This document shows, piece by piece, positions 1-7,685 of a stretch of DNA of 64,000 bases. The notes beneath the pieces are model-generated. The model was not told where the DNA came from. It was given only the letters and a program-made list of their open reading frames with translations, and ran no database searches. The DNA comes from Neobacillus bataviensis. Its GTDB lineage: Bacteria > Bacillota > Bacilli > Bacillales_B > DSM-18226. The stretch's first letter is position 1. Each line of letters starts with the position of its first letter. Made by a program: the position numbers and the translations under genes. Location: the NCBI RefSeq assembly GCF_019969725.1, contig NZ_JAHXYW010000010.1:1-64000 (forward strand), written 5' to 3'.

Positions 1-116
<116 letters not shown>

Positions 117-204
117 AGTCATATGAACATATGAAGGTGAACTCGTTTTTACATACTTCTTCTGCATTATCTAGTTTTGAGGGAATGAACCCTTAACAAA
201 ATAG

Positions 205-321
<117 letters not shown>

Positions 322-323
322 TA

Positions 324-345
324 AGCCCCTTTGGGGCTATTATTT
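324..345 (+). terminator. hairpin after 5S rRNA
   Basis: AGCCCC (324-329) can pair with GGGGCT (333-338) and is followed by a T-rich stretch. It is a short terminator-like hairpin between 5S and the tRNA genes; it may be an RNA processing site instead. Confidence 0.5.
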
Positions 346-363
346 TGTCTAAAATTTTAAAGT

Positions 364-438
364 GGCCCCTTGGTCAAGCGGTTAAGACACCGCCCTTTCA
401 CGGCGGTAACACGGGTTCGAATCCCGTAGGGGTCACCA
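364..438 (+). tRNA. tRNA-Glu (anticodon TTC)
   Basis: A complete cloverleaf is visible: acceptor GGCCCCT pairs with AGGGGTC, the anticodon stem CCGCC/GGCGG encloses the loop CTTTCAC with anticodon TTC (397-399), the T arm has GGTTCGAATCC, and CCA is encoded at 436-438. It is 75 nt long with CCA. Confidence 0.97.
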
Positions 439-476
439 AATTTTCTTCTTGATATTGAAAATTACTTCATGAATTT

Positions 477-552
477 GGAGGATTAGCTCAGCTGGGAGAG
501 CATCTGCCTTACAAGCAGAGGGTCGGCGGTTCGATCCCGTCATCCTCCACCA
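477..552 (+). tRNA. tRNA-Val (anticodon TAC)
   Basis: The acceptor GGAGGAT pairs with ATCCTCC, and the anticodon loop CTTACAA gives anticodon TAC (510-512). The D arm (AGCTCAGCTGGGAGAGC) and T arm (GGTTCGATCCC) are intact and CCA is encoded at 550-552. The gene is 38 bp after tRNA-Glu. Confidence 0.97.
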
Positions 553-564
553 TATAATTTAAAT

Positions 565-636
565 TGTTTAAGCTCAATTGGAAGAGCCATCGGCTGTTAA
601 CCGCTCGGTCGTAGGTCGGAATCCTCCCTGTGGAGC
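565..636 (+). pseudogene. decayed tRNA-Asn (GTT) remnant
   Basis: The D arm (AGCTCAATTGGAAGAGC) and the anticodon arm (ATCGGCTGTTAACCG, anticodon GTT) are recognisable as tRNA-Asn. However the 5' acceptor strand does not pair with the 3' GTGGAGC, the T stem reads GTAGG/CCTCC, the T loop has TCGGAAT in place of TTCGAAT, and CCA is absent. This is a decayed terminal tRNA of the rRNA-linked cluster rather than a functional gene. Confidence 0.75.
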
Positions 637-648
637 TTTTTTTATTTT
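624..648 (+). terminator. terminator at end of rRNA-tRNA cluster
   Basis: CTCC (624-627) pairs with GGAG (632-635) around a CTGT loop, followed by a long T run. The hairpin is made from the 3' half of the decayed tRNA-Asn, which appears to have become the transcription end of the operon. The stem is only 4 bp, so efficiency is uncertain. Confidence 0.5.
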
Positions 649-920
649 TAAGACTAAACAGAGTTCCCTCAATACCTTTTCTTTTTCCATGTTATAGTTA
701 ACCTCACTATTATTCTATTTGTATACTTTCGACAGTTTTTTTAAAAAATATGAGAGCAAATGCTTATATGCCAATGTTGAATCCCAAACTATTAAACGAA
801 TTTTTATGGCCTCAAACCCAAACTTACATAACGTCATTTTTAGTTGTTATTGTTATTAATTGATTTTAAATTAGAAATATTCACCTTGGATTTGGAAATA
901 CTAAATACGAGGTGATGTCC

Positions 921-1403
921 TTGAATTCGATCACGAAGAATTTAGATTTACATGCAGAAGGAAGCTGGCTGCCGATTACGGTATCGTTGCTGTTATTTTT
1001 ATATGCTCTTTTTATGCCTAAAAAAGAGATAGGTTGGCGAGAATTTTATATTACTTTTGGATTCATTGGTTACTTTGCTTGGATTTCTGATTCGTTATTT
1101 GGAAAAATGTTAGATCTCGTTGATTTTGGCAACCCGAAAATCACGGGAATAGGGGAGTTTTTAAGTTACAGTTTAATTCCTTCATCACTTGCCGTTATTT
1201 ATTTAAACTATCTCAAGAAAACCAACAAATGGACGTTAGTCATTATTTTTACTATTATTTCTACTTTAATTGAATGGGGGATGAGGAAGGCAGGATACAT
1301 GAAAGTCCATGGCTGGAGCTTTATCATATCAATCCCATTGTATTTGGTAGTATATAGTTTCTTACTTCCGCTGCACCGTAAAATAATAAAATGCAAGTCC
1401 TAA
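921..1403 (+). CDS. small multi-pass membrane protein, CBO0543-like
   Basis: 160 residues starting at TTG 921, chosen because GAGGTGAT (909-916) is a well-spaced ribosome site; a GTG at 912 lies inside that site. The protein has about four or five hydrophobic segments. A C-terminal stretch near residues 115-135 (IEWGMRKAGYMKVHGWSF) matches the pattern of a glutamate in a helix followed by a [YH]xGWxxxxS turn, which also occurs in the two tandem membrane proteins at 44808-45788. I assign it to the same poorly characterised family seen widely in Bacillaceae (CBO0543-type). No enzymatic motif is visible and no function is known. It is transcribed alone, with a terminator 0-40 bp downstream. Confidence 0.7.
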   Translation: MNSITKNLDLHAEGSWLPITVSLLLFLYALFMPKKEIGWREFYITFGFIGYFAWISDSLFGKMLDLVDFGNPKITGIGEFLSYSLIPSSLAVIYLNYLKKTNKWTLVIIFTIISTLIEWGMRKAGYMKVHGWSFIISIPLYLVVYSFLLPLHRKIIKCKS

Positions 1404-1440
1404 GGGCGCTCCGAAATTATTTTTGGGGGCCCTTTTCTTT
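1402..1440 (+). terminator. rho-independent terminator
   Basis: AAGGGC (1402-1407) pairs with GCCCTT (1429-1434), with further GCTCC/GGGG-type pairing inside, followed by TTTTCTTTTT. It overlaps the stop codon of the preceding gene. Confidence 0.65.
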
Positions 1441-1549
1441 TTCTACTAAAATTTTTACAAAAATCCGCATTCATATATCTACTTGTACGAACACTTAATA
1501 GTTATATGAATAAATTATAGTATCCGATTTCGAAAGGAGGGACATCATC

Positions 1550-1894
1550 TTGGGAAAAGAAAAAAAGAGTTCTAGTAAAAAAAGCAGCAATAGTAATAAG
1601 GAAGTACGAAATAATGTTGATGTAGAAAATAAAGTTGAAAATGAAGCAGAAAATGAAACAGAGGTTAGTTTAAAAGACAAAAATACTAACTCTGCAACAG
1701 CTAACATTACGAACAGTGGAAATTCTAGTGTTTCCATTGATATTTGCGTAGATAGTGAAGCTCGTGCAAAAGTACGTTCAAAAGCAAATGCAGAGTCTGA
1801 GGATGGTCACAAGGAGCAAAAAGACAAAGATAAAGACAAAGATAAAGATAAAGATAAAGATAAGGGCAAAGGCAAAGACAAACATAAATACTAA
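1550..1894 (+). CDS. low-complexity lysine/aspartate-rich protein with NSGNS motif
   Basis: 114 residues from TTG 1550; AAAGGAGGG just upstream is the ribosome site. The N-terminus is a Ser/Lys/Asn tract, the middle is acidic (Glu/Asn-rich), residues about 55-75 carry ITNSGNSSVSIDICVDSEA, and the C-terminus is a run of Asp-Lys dipeptides that ends DKHKY. The protein has no signal peptide or membrane helix. The NSGNS-x-V-x-[IL]-x-[IV]-x-VD pattern is shared with the next gene, so the two are probably related in function. I do not recognise the family; a structural (possibly spore-associated) role is only a guess based on composition. Confidence 0.6.
   Translation: MGKEKKSSSKKSSNSNKEVRNNVDVENKVENEAENETEVSLKDKNTNSATANITNSGNSSVSIDICVDSEARAKVRSKANAESEDGHKEQKDKDKDKDKDKDKDKGKGKDKHKY
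1820..1886 (+). repeat. hexanucleotide GAYAAA tandem repeat in coding sequence
   Basis: About ten copies of GA(C/T)AAA or the variant GGCAAA occur in tandem and encode the Asp-Lys / Gly-Lys C-terminus of the preceding protein. Because the unit is 6 bp, copy-number change would keep the frame. Confidence 0.85.
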
Positions 1895-1928
1895 TATAAT
1901 GCTCCTTTATTCAAGGATAGTCGTGCTA

Positions 1929-1963
1929 GGGATACTTGATACTATTATCTAGTATCCCTTTTA
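1929..1963 (+). terminator. rho-independent terminator
   Basis: GGGATACT (1929-1936) pairs perfectly with AGTATCCC (1951-1958), followed by TTTTA. It separates the two NSGNS-motif genes, or attenuates read-through into the second. Confidence 0.75.
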
Positions 1964-1985
1964 TGCTAGATAAGGAGGGTGAAAT

Positions 1986-2279
1986 TTGGAAAGACTGAGC
2001 GAAAATCAACTAAATAGTTTAATTAGAAACAGCGGAAACTCCGATGTGGATTTAACTGTACATGTAGATATTGATACGAAAGCAATCGCATATGGCATGT
2101 TGTGCAGCTTATATGCCAAAGGAGAATTGACAGAATTTGAGCTTGAAAGGGCCGTTCAAAAACTTGATCGGTTAATAGAAAAGAGTAAGAGAAATCAGAA
2201 ACCAGTAAGTACATCTGTTGATAATAAAACAACATCATATAATACGTCCGAGCCAAGAAGAAGAAGAAGCTGGTTCTAG
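1986..2279 (+). CDS. small hypothetical protein with NSGNS motif
   Basis: 97 residues from TTG 1986 behind a strong AAGGAGGG site (1972-1979). Residues about 9-35 contain LIRNSGNSDVDLTVHVDID, which resembles the core of the protein encoded just upstream. The middle (about 36-65) is a predicted helix with regular hydrophobic spacing (MLCSLYAKGELTEFELERAV), and the C-terminus is basic, ending RRRRSWF. No signal peptide or transmembrane helix is seen. The family is unknown to me. Gene order and the shared motif suggest the pair act together. Confidence 0.65.
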   Translation: MERLSENQLNSLIRNSGNSDVDLTVHVDIDTKAIAYGMLCSLYAKGELTEFELERAVQKLDRLIEKSKRNQKPVSTSVDNKTTSYNTSEPRRRRSWF

Positions 2280-2340
2280 ACTTTTTCTTCTATTACCACA
2301 CACATGGAATAGTGAAAAAATAATTTTCTGTTTTTTAGAA

Positions 2341-2369
2341 AAAAGGGCATCCAAGTGCTCTTTTTTATT
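2341..2369 (+). terminator. rho-independent terminator
   Basis: AGGGCA (2344-2349) pairs with TGCTCT (2356-2361, one G-U), followed by a T run. It ends the NSGNS gene. Confidence 0.7.
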
Positions 2370-2515
2370 TTTCGACGCGCTGCCTTTATAAATTTTCAGG
2401 AGAAAAGTTGGAGATACATAGGTGTTAGTTTAGTCAAAAGCTAATACACTTCATATTCTGTAAAAGCTTGACCAATGGACTGGTTATTTTATAAAGGGAA
2501 ATGAGGTGGTGCAGC

Positions 2516-4318
2516 ATGTTAGGAAATGGCATGTACGAAGGTTTGCTAACCAAACTAAAAAATTCGTTCACGTATGAGTTTTGGGTGAAGCCAAAGAGCG
2601 TTCAGCCTATTGACCAACAATCACGGGAAAAGCCAGCAAACACAGAAGGTAAAAATTATATCATTGGGCCAGGACATGTTGATTATTATGATGAAGCTGG
2701 AATTAGTGTATCGGTTGGTCGTAATGGAATAACCGTCGTAGAGCATACCGATATTCATCATTATGCCGTGTTAGTCTATGAGACAAAAATTCATGATTTC
2801 ATTAATCTTGCTGTCGTCTACGATGATGGAAGGCCTTATTTATTTATTAATGGTAATTTTGTTAAAAGTGGTGAACGTAGTCCTAAAAGAAATGTTTTCC
2901 CAGCGGGGATTATTGGTGATCAGCTCTTTAATGGGGAGATCAAAGAGATCAGGCTTTGGGACCATTCCCGGACAGAAAAACAACTTAAGTCTACTATGAA
3001 TCAGCAGCTTATAGGGAATGAAAAAGGGCTTTACAGTCTTTGGCTACAAAAATCAAAAGCAAGAGTGATGCCATCCGGCAGCAAGAATTCTCAAAAAAGC
3101 AGTAACTCTAATAAAGTAAAGAAAAAGAGCCAACCTATTGAAGTAAGTATCATCATTCCATCTTTTAATAAATTTCCCCTAAATTTATTTACCCTTTTTT
3201 CACTCGAACAACAAACCTTCAATCCCGCTCAAATGGAAGTAATCTTTATCGATGATGCTTCAACAGACCAAACGGAAGAGAAACTAAAAGACTATTCCCC
3301 TCCTTTTCACTTTAAATATATTCGAAATGAAAGCAATCTTGGAAGAGCGAAGGTACGGAATTTGGGCATTCATTTAGCAAGAGGCAGCCTTCTCATTTTT
3401 CTCGATGCTGAAATGATTGCAGAACCGGATTTTGTAGAAAAACATCTTAAGTACCACCAAGAAAAAGACAAGGTTATCTTGTCAGGAGTTATGCATTCGA
3501 AAAAGATTTACACCTGTATCTTTCCTGAATTTGATACGGATACCATTAACAAAATCAAATCCTTAGCAAAACATAATAAAGAGCTAAAGCAGAGGATACG
3601 AGAAGTTAAATTACCATGTGAGGAACCGTATCCGCTATTAGAGAAGAACCATATTACTAGTAAAACCTATAAGGATTTAGTTTTTAATTCTTATTCGTGG
3701 TTTAAGACGATTGCCAAACATTTTGACGCAAACCTGGATGGATTTATGTTTCCATGGATGGCCTTTCTGACAGGGAACGTTTCCATCCGCAAAGACTTTA
3801 TTGAACAAGCCGGGTTGTTTGATGAAGACTTTGTCAAGTACGGATACGAAGATTGGGAATTAGGTTACCGGTTATATAAAATGGGTGCTCAGTATACTGT
3901 CACAAACGAAGTTATCACCTACCATCAAGAGCATCCTGTAGGAAAAAGCAGATGGAAAGAAGCCATCAATAATCTGGAGCTTTTTATATCGAAGCATGAT
4001 GACATTGATGTGCTCATTCTTGGATTAGAGCTTTCCCAACTTGCCGATTTAATTACGATGAATAAGGTCTTAAAAGAGTACAAGGCTTTGGTGCAATCCT
4101 ATTCGGAGCAGTATAAAGAATTCCAGGAAGAATTTATTCATATACTGAAAACCATCTTCCTTTTGCTCCAAGTCGATATCCGTCACCTTAATATCTTGGG
4201 GGCTGCAGGCTTTAGTTCACGGGGCAGAAAAGAGCTTCAAAAAGATATCAATTCGATCAAAACTCTTAAAAAATTCACTAATTTAACTATCTTTTTGGAA
4301 AAGGTTATGAATTCATAG
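2516..4318 (+). CDS. LamG-like domain fused to family 2 glycosyltransferase
   Basis: 600 residues from ATG 2516, preferred over ATG 2501 because GAGGTGG (2503-2509) precedes it at normal spacing. Residues about 10-165 look like a laminin-G/concanavalin-type jelly roll (TYEFWVKP, LAVVYDDGRPYLFINGNF, GEIKEIRLWDHSRTEKQL). Residues about 200-460 are a GT-A fold glycosyltransferase of family 2: VSIIIPSFN nucleotide-binding start, FIDDASTD, LDAEM in the DxD position, and the acceptor-side motif GYEDWELGYRL. The C-terminus is helical. There is no membrane segment, so the protein is probably cytoplasmic. It is followed 26 bp later by a second glycosyltransferase, so the pair probably decorate one surface polymer or protein. 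The sugar and acceptor cannot be read from the sequence. Confidence 0.85.
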   Translation: MLGNGMYEGLLTKLKNSFTYEFWVKPKSVQPIDQQSREKPANTEGKNYIIGPGHVDYYDEAGISVSVGRNGITVVEHTDIHHYAVLVYETKIHDFINLAVVYDDGRPYLFINGNFVKSGERSPKRNVFPAGIIGDQLFNGEIKEIRLWDHSRTEKQLKSTMNQQLIGNEKGLYSLWLQKSKARVMPSGSKNSQKSSNSNKVKKKSQPIEVSIIIPSFNKFPLNLFTLFSLEQQTFNPAQMEVIFIDDASTDQTEEKLKDYSPPFHFKYIRNESNLGRAKVRNLGIHLARGSLLIFLDAEMIAEPDFVEKHLKYHQEKDKVILSGVMHSKKIYTCIFPEFDTDTINKIKSLAKHNKELKQRIREVKLPCEEPYPLLEKNHITSKTYKDLVFNSYSWFKTIAKHFDANLDGFMFPWMAFLTGNVSIRKDFIEQAGLFDEDFVKYGYEDWELGYRLYKMGAQYTVTNEVITYHQEHPVGKSRWKEAINNLELFISKHDDIDVLILGLELSQLADLITMNKVLKEYKALVQSYSEQYKEFQEEFIHILKTIFLLLQVDIRHLNILGAAGFSSRGRKELQKDINSIKTLKKFTNLTIFLEKVMNS

Positions 4319-4344
4319 AAAGCTAGGCAGAGGGAGGGAAAAAG

Positions 4345-5040
4345 GTGGTTTCTATTATTACTTGTACTATTAGAGAAGAGAATATCCATAATGTTTTCAA
4401 AAATTATCAACAGCAAACCTGGGAAGATAAAGAGCTGATCGTGATCCTAAATAAAGACACGATGGACATTGATAAGTGGATCAAAAAGGCAAAGAAATAC
4501 CGCAATGTTCAAGTTTATCAGCTGCATGAAAATGCAACTTTAGGCGACTGCTTAAATTTTGGGATCATGAAAGCCAAATATGATATTATCGCAAAATTTG
4601 ATGACGATGACTATTATGGTCCCGATTATATCAAGAGTTCGATGGATGTCTTTAAACAGAAAAATGTATCCATAATCGGCAAAAACTCCGTATATATTTA
4701 TTTTAAAAACAAGAAGGCTTTAATACATGTTTCCGGTGCTGAGAATGCCATCTCTGACACTGTTGCTGGAGCCACACTGATGTTTAAAAAAGAGGTGTTT
4801 CAGCATGTTCAATTTGAAAAAGTAAATCGAGCGGAGGATTACTTTTTTATAGAGCAATGTAAAGAGAAGGGGTTTAACATCTATTCTACTAATCGCTATC
4901 ATTTTGCCGTCATTCGGCAAGAAGCAGAAAAACACACGTGGAAGATTCAAGAAGAAGATCTAATGGAATGGGGAGAATTAATCGCCTATACGGAAGATTT
5001 TCAGTCCCTTATCTCAAAAAGTATGAATCTCAGAGTCTAA
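4345..5040 (+). CDS. family 2 glycosyltransferase, CgeD-like
   Basis: 231 residues starting at GTG 4345 behind AGGGAGGG. It begins directly with the GT-A strand VSIITCTIREENI, followed by WEDKELIVILNKDT, and carries the acidic motif FDDDDYYGPDY near residue 90, the expected nucleotide-sugar/metal site. A later RAEDYFFIEQCKEKG segment fits the acceptor-binding part. It resembles the catalytic half of CgeD-type spore-surface glycosyltransferases of Bacillus, but this is a family-level impression. It is in an operon with the LamG-glycosyltransferase gene and ends with a terminator immediately after the stop. Confidence 0.8.
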   Translation: MVSIITCTIREENIHNVFKNYQQQTWEDKELIVILNKDTMDIDKWIKKAKKYRNVQVYQLHENATLGDCLNFGIMKAKYDIIAKFDDDDYYGPDYIKSSMDVFKQKNVSIIGKNSVYIYFKNKKALIHVSGAENAISDTVAGATLMFKKEVFQHVQFEKVNRAEDYFFIEQCKEKGFNIYSTNRYHFAVIRQEAEKHTWKIQEEDLMEWGELIAYTEDFQSLISKSMNLRV

Positions 5041-5043
5041 CTT

Positions 5044-5067
5044 GCTGCCCAATTGGCGGCCTTTTTA
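5044..5067 (+). terminator. terminator of glycosyltransferase operon
   Basis: GCTGCC (5044-5049) pairs with GGCGGC (5055-5060, one U-G) followed by CTTTTTATT. Confidence 0.7.
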
Positions 5068-5152
5068 TTGTTGGGCAGAATCGATAAAGTTACTTCTATA
5101 CCAATCCATTAGATCAAGTCTTTTTTGGGAGGTCATATCTATCACAACATTC

Positions 5153-5743
5153 TCATTTCCACCATTGCCACCATCTTTTTTGGCGGGTGGCGGCAATCTG
5201 CCTTTTTGTCTCTTCTATCACTTTATATCGTTCTTCCTCTAGTTGCTCCGCTCTTTTTACATATTTCATGATTTCATTAAGCTTTTCTTCTTGCTTCGCT
5301 TCCGATATTGCCTTTTCCTTCAAATGTTTGATCAAATCTAAGTTTATTTGTTCTAAATGCTCTATACGCTCCAAAAGCTCAGCATGATGGGAATCATGCT
5401 CCATATCCTTGTCATTTGTGCCTTCTATCGGAACCAGTTCCTTATCCTGATCAATCGTAGTCTCAACCGGAACTACTTCCGTTACGACGGCCGCTTTACT
5501 CTCTTGTGAAACCCAGACCATCACGGCTTCGGCAGCCTGTTCCAGGGGCATGCCCTCTTGCTTACTGAAGTCAATTAATTTGCGGAGTGTGATAACATCG
5601 TTCTCATAATAGCATCTGTGGCCTCTATTATTACGGTGTACGTGATACCCATGCCCTTCTAAGAGAGTGGCATACTTCCGTAATGTATTGCTGTCAACCT
5701 GTAGCAATTCCTGTACGTCGGCAGGGGAATATTTAACCGTCAT
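5153..5743 (-). CDS. MerR-like HTH / DUF3967 protein, plasmid-type
   Basis: 196 residues from ATG at 5743, preferred because GGAGGTG lies 7 nt upstream; an in-frame start 24 nt further upstream lacks this. Residues about 5-75 form a MerR-type helix-turn-helix (YSPADVQELLQVDSNTLRKY; RCYYENDVITLRKLIDF). Residues about 120-185 are a charged coiled coil and the end is KRWWQWWK, the tail typical of DUF3967. Such proteins are frequent on Bacillus plasmids and resemble the RacA organisation of an HTH followed by a coiled coil; a role in DNA binding or segregation is inferred. It reads away from a cluster of 52-bp tandem repeats that starts 176 bp upstream of its start codon. Confidence 0.8.
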   Translation of the reverse strand: MTVKYSPADVQELLQVDSNTLRKYATLLEGHGYHVHRNNRGHRCYYENDVITLRKLIDFSKQEGMPLEQAAEAVMVWVSQESKAAVVTEVVPVETTIDQDKELVPIEGTNDKDMEHDSHHAELLERIEHLEQINLDLIKHLKEKAISEAKQEEKLNEIMKYVKRAEQLEEERYKVIEETKRQIAATRQKRWWQWWK

Positions 5744-5918
5744 TCCATAACACCTCCGCAATAACACTTCTATTTGTGGCCGAAAGTTTCCTTTTTATTT
5801 CTCACCCAAGCTTCTAAATCGGTAGTTTTGAATCATGTTGTTTTGAAAAAGCTGCTCCATTTTACCTCCTTTTTAAATCAGAAGTGGACAAACCACACTT
5901 CATATAATCAAATCGTCT

Positions 5919-6210
5919 GAGTTATAAACAAACTTGTCCCCATAAACCATTTATGAGGACAGGACTGGTTGAGTTATTAACAAGATTGTCCACATGAACC
6001 GTCTATGAGGACAGAAATAATGGAGTTATAAACAAACTTGTCCTCATGAACCGTCTATGAGGACAAAATATATCAGAGTTATAAACAAACATGTCCTCAT
6101 GAACTGTCTATGAGAACAAAATAAATCGGAGTTATAAACAAACATGTCCCCATGAACTGTCTATGAGAACAAAATCGCCTGAGATATTAACAAACTTGTC
6201 CACATGGGCC
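5919..6210 (+). repeat. cluster of about six 52-53 bp tandem repeats with hairpin cores
   Basis: Repeat units begin with GAGTTATAAACAAAC (variant GAGTTATTAACAAGA) at 5919, 5971, 6023, 6076, 6129 and, truncated and diverged, 6181. The spacings are therefore 52, 52, 53, 53 and 52 bp. Each unit contains TTGTCCTCAT or a variant, then GAACCGTCT, then ATGAGGACA, an inverted repeat of 8-9 bp. No open reading frame runs through it. The same architecture and period recur at 47346-47625 with diverged sequence. It fills most of the gap between the DUF3967 and Nudix genes. Confidence 0.9.
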
Positions 6211-6263
6211 AATCAAGGGTGCATAACCCTCGGTAATTCCAGCCCTTTTTTCTTCCACAACCA

Positions 6264-6791
6264 TTAATCCACAATTAATTTATACCGCAATACAGCCGCC
6301 AGCCCCGCACCGTGCTTAAATTCTCCATTTTTTATCAAGGAGTTCAATTCTTCCATTGATAGTTTATGTAATTCAATTTGTTCACTGTTTTCCAAGTTTT
6401 GTTCGGATGCTGTTAAACCGGCTGCTGCAAATAGATAAATTTCCTCACTGGTTGAGCCTGGGGACGGGTAGAAGCTTCCAAGATCGAGCCAATGTTCAGC
6501 CTTAAAGCCTGTCTCTTCCTCCAGTTCTCGTTTGGCGGTTTCCAGGGGAGAATCATTTTCCTGCTCAATCATCCCGGCAGGCAGCTCCCACTCCCAGCTT
6601 TTTATCGCATGGCGATATTGCTTTAGACAAATAATTTCTTTGTTCTCAGAAATGGGCAGAACGCAGACTCCTTTGGCAAAATCTAAATAGGAAAAGGTCT
6701 TTTCATCGCCATTAGGGAGACTGACCTTATCTAAAATCACCCCGAAGCGGTCTATTTTTGCATTTATTGAGCTATTAATTTTCCAAGTCAT
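6264..6791 (-). CDS. Nudix hydrolase, ADP-ribose pyrophosphatase-like
   Basis: 175 residues from ATG 6791; AAAGGTG lies 6 nt upstream, whereas a GTG at 6800 is inside that site. The Nudix box occurs near residues 90-115: ELPAGMIEQENDSPLE followed by TAKRELEEETGF. The catalytic REUxEExGU part is intact, while the first half has one extra residue and Asp in place of the usual Glu. The flanking YRHAIKSWEWELPAG strand is typical of ADP-ribose/NDP-sugar pyrophosphatases (NudF/YqkG type), which hydrolyse ADP-ribose to AMP and ribose 5-phosphate. Substrate is inferred from family only. It appears monocistronic. Confidence 0.85.
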   Translation of the reverse strand: MTWKINSSINAKIDRFGVILDKVSLPNGDEKTFSYLDFAKGVCVLPISENKEIICLKQYRHAIKSWEWELPAGMIEQENDSPLETAKRELEEETGFKAEHWLDLGSFYPSPGSTSEEIYLFAAAGLTASEQNLENSEQIELHKLSMEELNSLIKNGEFKHGAGLAAVLRYKLIVD

Positions 6792-6884
6792 ATTAATCAC
6801 CTTTCCATTTCAACATAATTTCTATTTTACCGCGAATAGGTATCTATGGAAAAGGGAAAGCAAGAAGCTGGCTTTCAATTATTC

Positions 6885-6980
6885 ATTTATTTACTACCTA
6901 TATTAGGCCACTTACGACATATATTAGGCCACTTATGACGTATTTTCAGGTACTTACTACATATTTTATGAAAGTAACAA
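6885..6980 (+). repeat. 21-bp phased intergenic repeat (TATTAGGCCACTTA type)
   Basis: The element TATTAGGCCACTTAYGACA occurs at 6901 and 6922, followed by a diverged copy around 6943 (TATTTTCAGGTACTTACTACA). The CTTA core falls at 6911, 6932 and 6953, and TTTAC at 6890, all exactly 21 bp apart. No gene is present in 6792-7071 apart from this repeat and a terminator. Confidence 0.7.
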
Positions 6981-7040
6981 TATTTTCTGGATATTAATTG
7001 GAAAATTATCAAGCTTGGTTAGCTTGGAAGGAACATAAAA

Positions 7041-7068
7041 AAGCGCTGCCCGATTTCTGGCAGCGCTT
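7041..7068 (-). terminator. terminator of secreted-protein gene
   Basis: AAGCGCTGCC (7041-7050) pairs perfectly with GGCAGCGCTT (7059-7068). Read on the minus strand it is followed by a T run, and it lies just after the stop of the gene at 7072. Confidence 0.85.
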
Positions 7069-7071
7069 CTT

Positions 7072-7584
7072 TTAATCCGCGTAGTATTCTTTTTTCTTAT
7101 TGAGGTACTCAATCTCACAGTCAAGAAGTTTATATCCAATCTCCTTGCCGCTTTTCTTTTTTTGTTCGATGACTTCCCATCTGGAATCCTTGAGTTTAAA
7201 ATGGACCATTACGTTGGTGTTATCAGGTTCCTTGTATAGAAGATATAATTCCTGGGGTCTCACAAATAATCTGGGCTTTCCACGCGATGCCACAATAAAG
7301 TGCTGTTTTAACGAGTTATAATAGTCATCATTTTCCTTGCCGCCGTAAATAAGGTTTGCCGCGTCCAAATCCCTGTCGGTTATCTCTATATAGCTGCTGT
7401 CGTCAATATCCAGGTTGAAGTCCGATATAATATCCTTCATTATGAGCGTTGTATATTGGTCATCTCGCAGCTTCGCCATTTCTTTGCATTCAGCCGTTAA
7501 TCTTGGAAAATCGGCATGTGCATGTAATGAATGGATGCTGAAGGACACGAACAAACAGCTAATGAGAATGATTGTTTTAGTCAC
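7072..7584 (-). CDS. secreted protein of unknown function
   Basis: 170 residues from GTG 7584, chosen because GAGGTG stands 5 nt upstream. The N-terminus TKTIILISCLFVSFSIHSLHA is a signal peptide, with predicted cleavage after AHA. The mature part is about 145 residues, rich in charged residues, with a C-terminal half (FKLKDSRWEVIEQKKKSG) that reads like beta strands. A loose resemblance to DUF3888-type Bacillus exported proteins can be seen, but I cannot confirm it. It is monocistronic with a strong terminator. Confidence 0.6.
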   Translation of the reverse strand: MTKTIILISCLFVSFSIHSLHAHADFPRLTAECKEMAKLRDDQYTTLIMKDIISDFNLDIDDSSYIEITDRDLDAANLIYGGKENDDYYNSLKQHFIVASRGKPRLFVRPQELYLLYKEPDNTNVMVHFKLKDSRWEVIEQKKKSGKEIGYKLLDCEIEYLNKKKEYYAD

Positions 7585-7654
7585 ATGATCACCTCTAACC
7601 CTATTATTCAGCATCCAGGCAGTGATTATTCTAAGATGGCACCTGCATTAAAAA

Positions 7655-7677
7655 AACAGCTTCAAATGGAAGCTGTT
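7655..7677 (-). terminator. terminator of 55-residue membrane peptide gene
   Basis: AACAGCTTC (7655-7663) pairs with GAAGCTGTT (7669-7677); on the minus strand a run of six or more T follows. It lies just downstream of the small gene at 7686. Confidence 0.8.
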
Positions 7678-7685
7678 GTGAATAT

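Noticed and set aside
5153..6210. Integrated plasmid or prophage around the DUF3967 gene
   Set aside because: Apart from the plasmid-type regulator there is no replication, integrase or phage gene nearby and no direct-repeat boundary, so a mobile element cannot be supported.
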